A stretch of 64,000 nucleotides of DNA from Warburgia ugandensis (Eukaryota; Streptophyta; Magnoliopsida; Canellales; Canellaceae). The position numbers and the translations under genes are program-made. The first letter of the stretch is position 1, and each line of letters opens with the position of its first letter. The DNA lies in assembly GCA_035236585.1 (NCBI GenBank), contig CP141128.1, forward strand, positions 34,578,684-34,642,683, in the 5' to 3' direction. A model generated the notes under the pieces. The model was given only the letters and a program-made list of their open reading frames with translations. It was not told where the DNA came from and made no database searches. Below are positions 59,826 to 64,000 of this stretch, piece after piece.

Positions 59826-61235
59826 ACCCTGACCATAAAGGTAAAGGGATTAAAACTAGGATTTAAAAGGAAAAATCCCTGCAAGTTCTACGGGATAGAC
59901 CTGCTGGTTTTGAAAAGTGCTTCTTAACCAGAAAACACTTCCTCTAATTAACCTTCCCACCTTGTTTGTCCAACCAAAGGTGAATTTTGATTAGAAATAA
60001 TAAGAAAGGCTCATGCATGGATTAGAAGTGAAAAGAGAGAAGAAGAAGAGCAAGAAAACATGAGAAACCTCAATCTTATTCAACTATCTATTAGAACTAC
60101 ACAAAAGAAAGCACTAATCCCTTTTATGAACATAATAAACTATGACCAAAGATTGTTATACCCTTAAGTGAAAAAACTACTTAAACCTAGCCCATTACAT
60201 GAAGGCAACTTAAAATATGATCAAACATTTAAAATAGTGCCTACAAACCTAGACAACTTAAACTTAAAAAAAAAAAAAACATCATAAGAAGACTACTTAA
60301 ACTTTAATTTTTTGCTTTATTCCTCCTTGTCTTATAATATTCGAGCATGTTAATGAACGGATGAGATGCTCTTGCATCATATTGAAAAGAACTCATCTTT
60401 GAGTTAATAATTTGAGAAATAACATCACAAACCTCAGATAAACATGAAGTTGATTTCTTCCAAAGTTGCTGGATTTTAGGTGCTTCTAACGTTCCTCAAA
60501 AGTAGCAAGTTGGTTAGAAAAATCTTCAACTTTTGTGGCCTTCTTATGTAGTAGCTCATGAAATTCTCCTGCGCTTAAACAAGACTTTTGGGATCTGCTT
60601 GTCCTAATTGACATGAGCTGTGCTTGATATGAAATAATGATTAAAAGGTAAAGGGGTTAAATTAGGGTTTTAAAAGGAAAAATTCCATTAAGTTTGAGGG
60701 AAAAAACCTGCTGTTTTTGAAGTGCTTCTTTACTAGAAAACACTTCTTCAAATTAACCTTTCCACCTTGTTTGTTCAACCAAAGGTGAAAACTTAACTAA
60801 AAATGATAATAAGCAGTCCAGACATGGCTAGAGTGAAAAAAGAGATGAAGAAGAGCAAGTAAACATGAGAAACCTCAATCTTATTCAGCTATCAATCAAA
60901 GCTACACAAAAGAAAGCCTTATCCCTTTTATAGATATAAATGTGGTGTCAATTCTTGTCCCTCAAGTAAACTATGACCAAAGACCATTATACCCTTCTTT
61001 TAAGTAAAAAAACTACTTAACCCTAGCCCACTACATGAAGGCTTCTTAAACAACTTAGAATATTGCCAAACACTTAAATAGGGCCTCCAAACCTGGATAA
61101 TTTCAAAGAGAAAAATATTGCAACAAAACTCTTCTCAAACTTCAACTCGTTTCTTTCTTCTTCTTTGTTTTGTAATTTTTGAGCATGTTGGTCAATGGAT
61201 GAGATTATCCTGCATTAAATACTCTTTGAGACAAT
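59826..61235. repeat. Two-copy tandem duplication, unit about 0.8 kb
   Basis: Copy 1 starts near 59826 and copy 2 near 60641. Shared landmarks include 'ttttaaaaggaaaaat', 'accttgtttgt', 'aacatgagaaacctcaatct', 'actatgaccaaaga', 'cctagccca' with 'tacatgaaggc', and 'gagcatgtt'. Drift between copies is moderate. No gene is recognised in the unit. Confidence 0.8.
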
Positions 61236-61247
61236 CACTGATAGATA

Positions 61248-61495
61248 GTTGTGAAAACTTAGCTACTAGAAGAAGTCATACTCTTAGTTGGGAGTCATCT
61301 AATCCTTGTGGAAGTGATGCTTGTGAACCTTCCTATGCTTTATATCTCAATTTACAAGATCCATTTGGATGGTTGTGAAAACTTAGCCATTAGAAGAAGT
61401 CATACTCATAGTTGGGCGTCGTCTAACCCTTATGAAAACAATGCTTATGAACCTTTCTATTTACTATATCTAACTTTGCAAGATCCATCTAGATG
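61248..61495 (+). repeat. 124-bp tandem duplication with coding-like unit
   Basis: Unit 1 is 61248-61371 and unit 2 is 61372-61495. Both units translate to closely related peptides (CENLATRRSHTLSWESSNP and CENLAIRRSHTHSWASSNP) but in different frames, because 124 is not a multiple of three. The peptide is unrecognised. The higher amino-acid than random similarity simply reflects the DNA repeat. Confidence 0.85.
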
Positions 61496-61598
61496 CTGCT
61501 CAATTATTAACAGCTTGAAAGAGATTTATTTTGGGAAGGCTAGGAAGAAGTGGAAAAGGTTAAATTTTTATTACTACTAATCATGCTCTTTGTTGGAA

Positions 61599-61761
61599 AT
61601 TTGTCATTGTGTGACCTTGAGGTCACGGGTTCAAGGTGTGGAAACAGGCTTTTGCAAAAATGCCAGGTAAGATTGTGTACTATGGACTTGTGGTCCGCCG
61701 CTTCCCCTGACCTTACATATGCGGGATCTTTGTATACCAGGGATGCCTTTTTTTTTTTTTA
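61599..61761 (+). mobile_element. Au-like SINE, 5'-truncated
   Basis: It begins just before 'gtgtgaccttgaggtcacgg' and contains the B box (ggttcaagg near 61629), 'gtggaaacaggcttttgc' and 'tgcgggatctttgtatacc', then a T-rich tail. Flanking repeats of 16 bp (61583-61598 and 61762-61777, one mismatch) are the target duplication. The A-box part is missing. Confidence 0.85.
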
Positions 61762-61777
61762 ATGCTCTCTGTTGGAA

Positions 61778-62336
61778 GTGGCTCTGGTACTAGTGAAGAA
61801 AGTACAACTCTTTGGCATCAAATCATTATAGTGAAATATGTTGAAATTCGGGGCTGGCGAGAGGGGAGAGCCTTAGAGTAGAGGTCATGGGTCTGGAATT
61901 TGGAGGTTAATTAGTAAAATCGATGATTTATTTGTCATTTAATTGATTGTGGCGCACAAGATACTGAGAATAATGGGAAGATTTAGGGGAGGATGAAAGT
62001 ATTTTATTTTAATTTCTACCAAACATATTTAGTTTCGTCAGAGAGGATGGACATTGTATCTTATTGTTATGAGAGAAGGATGAAAGGGTAGTTTGGGTGG
62101 GATGCTAGGTGATGCCTCAATAACTATGAGATCAACTCATCAAAGGACCTCCTTGAGATCTTTAAAATTTAATAACTATCTGGAAGGCAAGTATGTGAGT
62201 ATCAATATCCGTGTGTTTCTTGCTTGGTCCAATCTCTTTGCTTGTCTTGCTAAAGGGACTTCATGTCACTCATGGAAGAAATTCTGCAATCTTTGAATCC
62301 ACCTAGAGTGTAAGGATTTTGTTTGATGGTGTCACT
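61778..62336 (+). other. Possible decayed LINE tail or unassigned DNA
   Basis: Near 61.80-61.88 kb the plus strand reads TTLWHQIIIVKYVEIRGWRE, loosely like the L1 block 'LWKRVIEAKYG...GGW' downstream of reverse transcriptase. It could be the 3' part of the L1 seen at 59.3 kb, separated by the duplications. Weak evidence. Confidence 0.3.
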
Positions 62337-62515
62337 AAAAAAGGGCAGCCTAGTGCACAAAGCTCCCTACTTACACAGGGTTCGGGGAAGGGGCGGACCA
62401 CAAGGGTTTATAGTACGAAGCTTTACCTTGCATTTTACTAGAGGCTATTTCCACACCTAGAACCCGTGACCTCAAGGTCACACGATGACAACTCTATTGT
62501 TGTATCAAGGCTCCC
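62337..62515 (-). mobile_element. Au-like SINE, minus strand
   Basis: On the minus strand it reads gggagccttgatacaacaat at the 5' end, a B box (ggttctagg at 62458-62466), 'gtggaaatagcctctag', 'ccttgtggtccgccccttcc', then 'gctgccctttttt'. It is full length. Target duplication is unclear because both flanks are A-rich. Confidence 0.85.
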
Positions 62516-64000
62516 TTCAAAAAAATAAAAATCAAAAGAAATCAATAGTGTATGCATAACTTTGTATCATGTGCAAAGGGGTGGAGAAGTCTTGCAATCA
62601 TCTCTTTGTACTTGGCAAGAATCTAAATGCTTGGGTTTGAAATTCTTCAGCTGCTTCTGCCATTCATCCTAGAGTTTTTGGAGTAGAAGCATTGGTATAT
62701 CATGGAAATGGTTAGACACTTCAGCACAGGGCCTTCCATATGGTCTGAATTGTTCGGTAAGGACAGAGTTGGGAAATATTTGAGTATATGGAAGCTTAAT
62801 TTCTCAAGTGTTCATAGATTTCAAGAAACTTTCTCTTACATTGTGTATGTGGTTCCTAGAAAATTTGAAGGAAAAGTATGCACGAATGTAAAGTTGAGGA
62901 GCCATCATCTTGGATAGAACGGTGTACAGAAAAGTTTAAAAAGAATGATGGCAACCCCATGGTCATTTGAAACAAATTTGATGGCACATCTTATGCAATC
63001 CAGGCTCCTTGGTTAAGTAGCAAAGGATCAACTACAAATAACTCTCTTGCTCCCAGCAATTGAGGGGGTCTAGAGGTTTTATTTTATCCCCTTAATATCA
63101 TCTTTAAGAAAATTGAATTTTTTCTGCCTCCTTCCTGTATTAAAATCATAAATCTGGGAGGTTGTTGGTGTCAAGGGACCACTTCATTAGGAGCCCACAA
63201 ATTGGAAGAGTGAAAACAATTGGGCCCACTCTTTCAAAGATCTAGACCTTTTAAATTTCATGTTATCACTCCCGGCATAAGTTGTTGGAATATTTAGAAG
63301 CACTGGCCGTAGTTGCCCAGTTGGACATTGCCCAATTTGGAGTACTAGCAGGCTTGACTTTCATGTGCATTAGATAAGTTAGAATTTTCATTTTTTTGGA
63401 ATGGTAACATTGGAAGGCATTGTATAGAAAAAGCCAAGTGGTTTGGCAGAAAAGTTAAGGCGCCCTAGTGCCAAGAAAAGAAGGTAAAAGGTGTTGGGTG
63501 GTTATTATTCTTTTAAGAGAAAACAGACAAGTCCTTGGGCTTGTGCTTTTTTTCTTTTTTTTTTCTTTGGTAATGCAAACATGTTTAATCTATACCAACT
63601 ATAAAGAATTACTGAGTCTTTGGCACACCTTTGCCACCATAGAGCTCTCCATGGTAAGATGACTCATCTTCTGCATTGTATAGTTTTGCGAGCTCCTTTA
63701 CTTTGGTACTTTCACCTCCAAGTTGGATTCCCAGATGATCTGTGATTTTTGGTATGTGAGTTAGATGCTAATTGAAAAGCTTTGAGTTAAGCCCACCATT
63801 CCACTTATTTTAGCAGGAAAGTAAAGGTGCTGAGTGGAGATCAATTTTTACACTCAGATGACAAAGGTGCCCTACTTATTCAATTCTCGAGTGAAGACCA
63901 TCTGACGTGATAAGTTTACAGCCTAGCCCTGATGATTCACCCCTTCTAGAAGTGTAAATCCCCAAAAAGTAAGGTCAATTGGCCATCAAGGAAGCACATC
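62516..64000. other. Unassigned DNA to the window end
   Basis: No supported gene. A T-rich run lies near 63547-63566. Open frames of 60-70 residues (62702-62917 and 63468-63662) show no motif. Parts may be decayed LINE downstream sequence, but I cannot confirm this. Confidence 0.25.

Noticed and set aside
61248-61495. CRISPR-like or other spaced repeat array
   Set aside because: Only two long adjacent units with no spacers, in a plant genome.

Overview
The window looks like transposon-rich nuclear DNA of a flowering plant. It is AT-rich and holds plant Ty3/gypsy elements (chromoviruses and Athila/Tat type), RTE- and L1-type LINEs, three Au-like tRNA-derived SINEs, a hAT-type MITE and a Mutator-like inverted-repeat element. 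I found no bacterial features, no rRNA or free-standing tRNA gene, and no host protein gene I can support with confidence. One exon-like patch near 31.9 kb is the only candidate. All assignments rest on reading motifs by eye; no database was searched.

Layout, left part. 1-2925 is a cut-off, diverged LTR of the same family as the young element at 45.7-59.2 kb. About 4.65-8.13 kb is a decayed Athila-type element. About 8.14-11.96 kb is a second Athila/Tat-type relic with a recognisable primer binding site but no visible pol; it carries a 40-bp LINE tail with a perfect target duplication. 12740-13731 is a clean solo LTR (target duplication CACAA). 15.2-17.3 kb is a long inverted repeat around a 145-bp (TC)n tract. 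18308-about 25290 is a broken Tekay/Del-type chromovirus of the same family as the solo LTR. 25985-26390 is a degenerate minisatellite. 27.4-29.6 kb is a tandem duplication whose second copy holds a 460-bp MITE. 30925-31862 is a MULE-like element with long inverted ends and a C-rich cargo. 33473-35130 is an internally deleted RTE LINE.

Right part, a nested stack. L1-type reverse transcriptase sequence is seen just before 36345 and again after 59239. Between them lies an old minus-strand chromovirus (36346-59238, target duplication GTAGC). Its internal region took up RTE LINE pieces, one of which took up an Au-like SINE and a short RTE tail. Its upstream LTR was split by a much younger minus-strand chromovirus (45689-59210, target duplication GTGGG) with LTRs of about 4.45 kb. 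The order of events reads directly from the flanks: L1, then chromovirus, then long-LTR element.

From 59.8 kb to the end are tandem duplications of unknown sequence, two more Au-like SINEs and unassigned DNA. The window therefore reads as layered heterochromatic filler. Its interest lies in the insertion history, very short LINE tails with target duplications, 5' monomers of the RTE LINE, the cargo-bearing MULE-like element, and conserved promoter architecture inside the LTRs.
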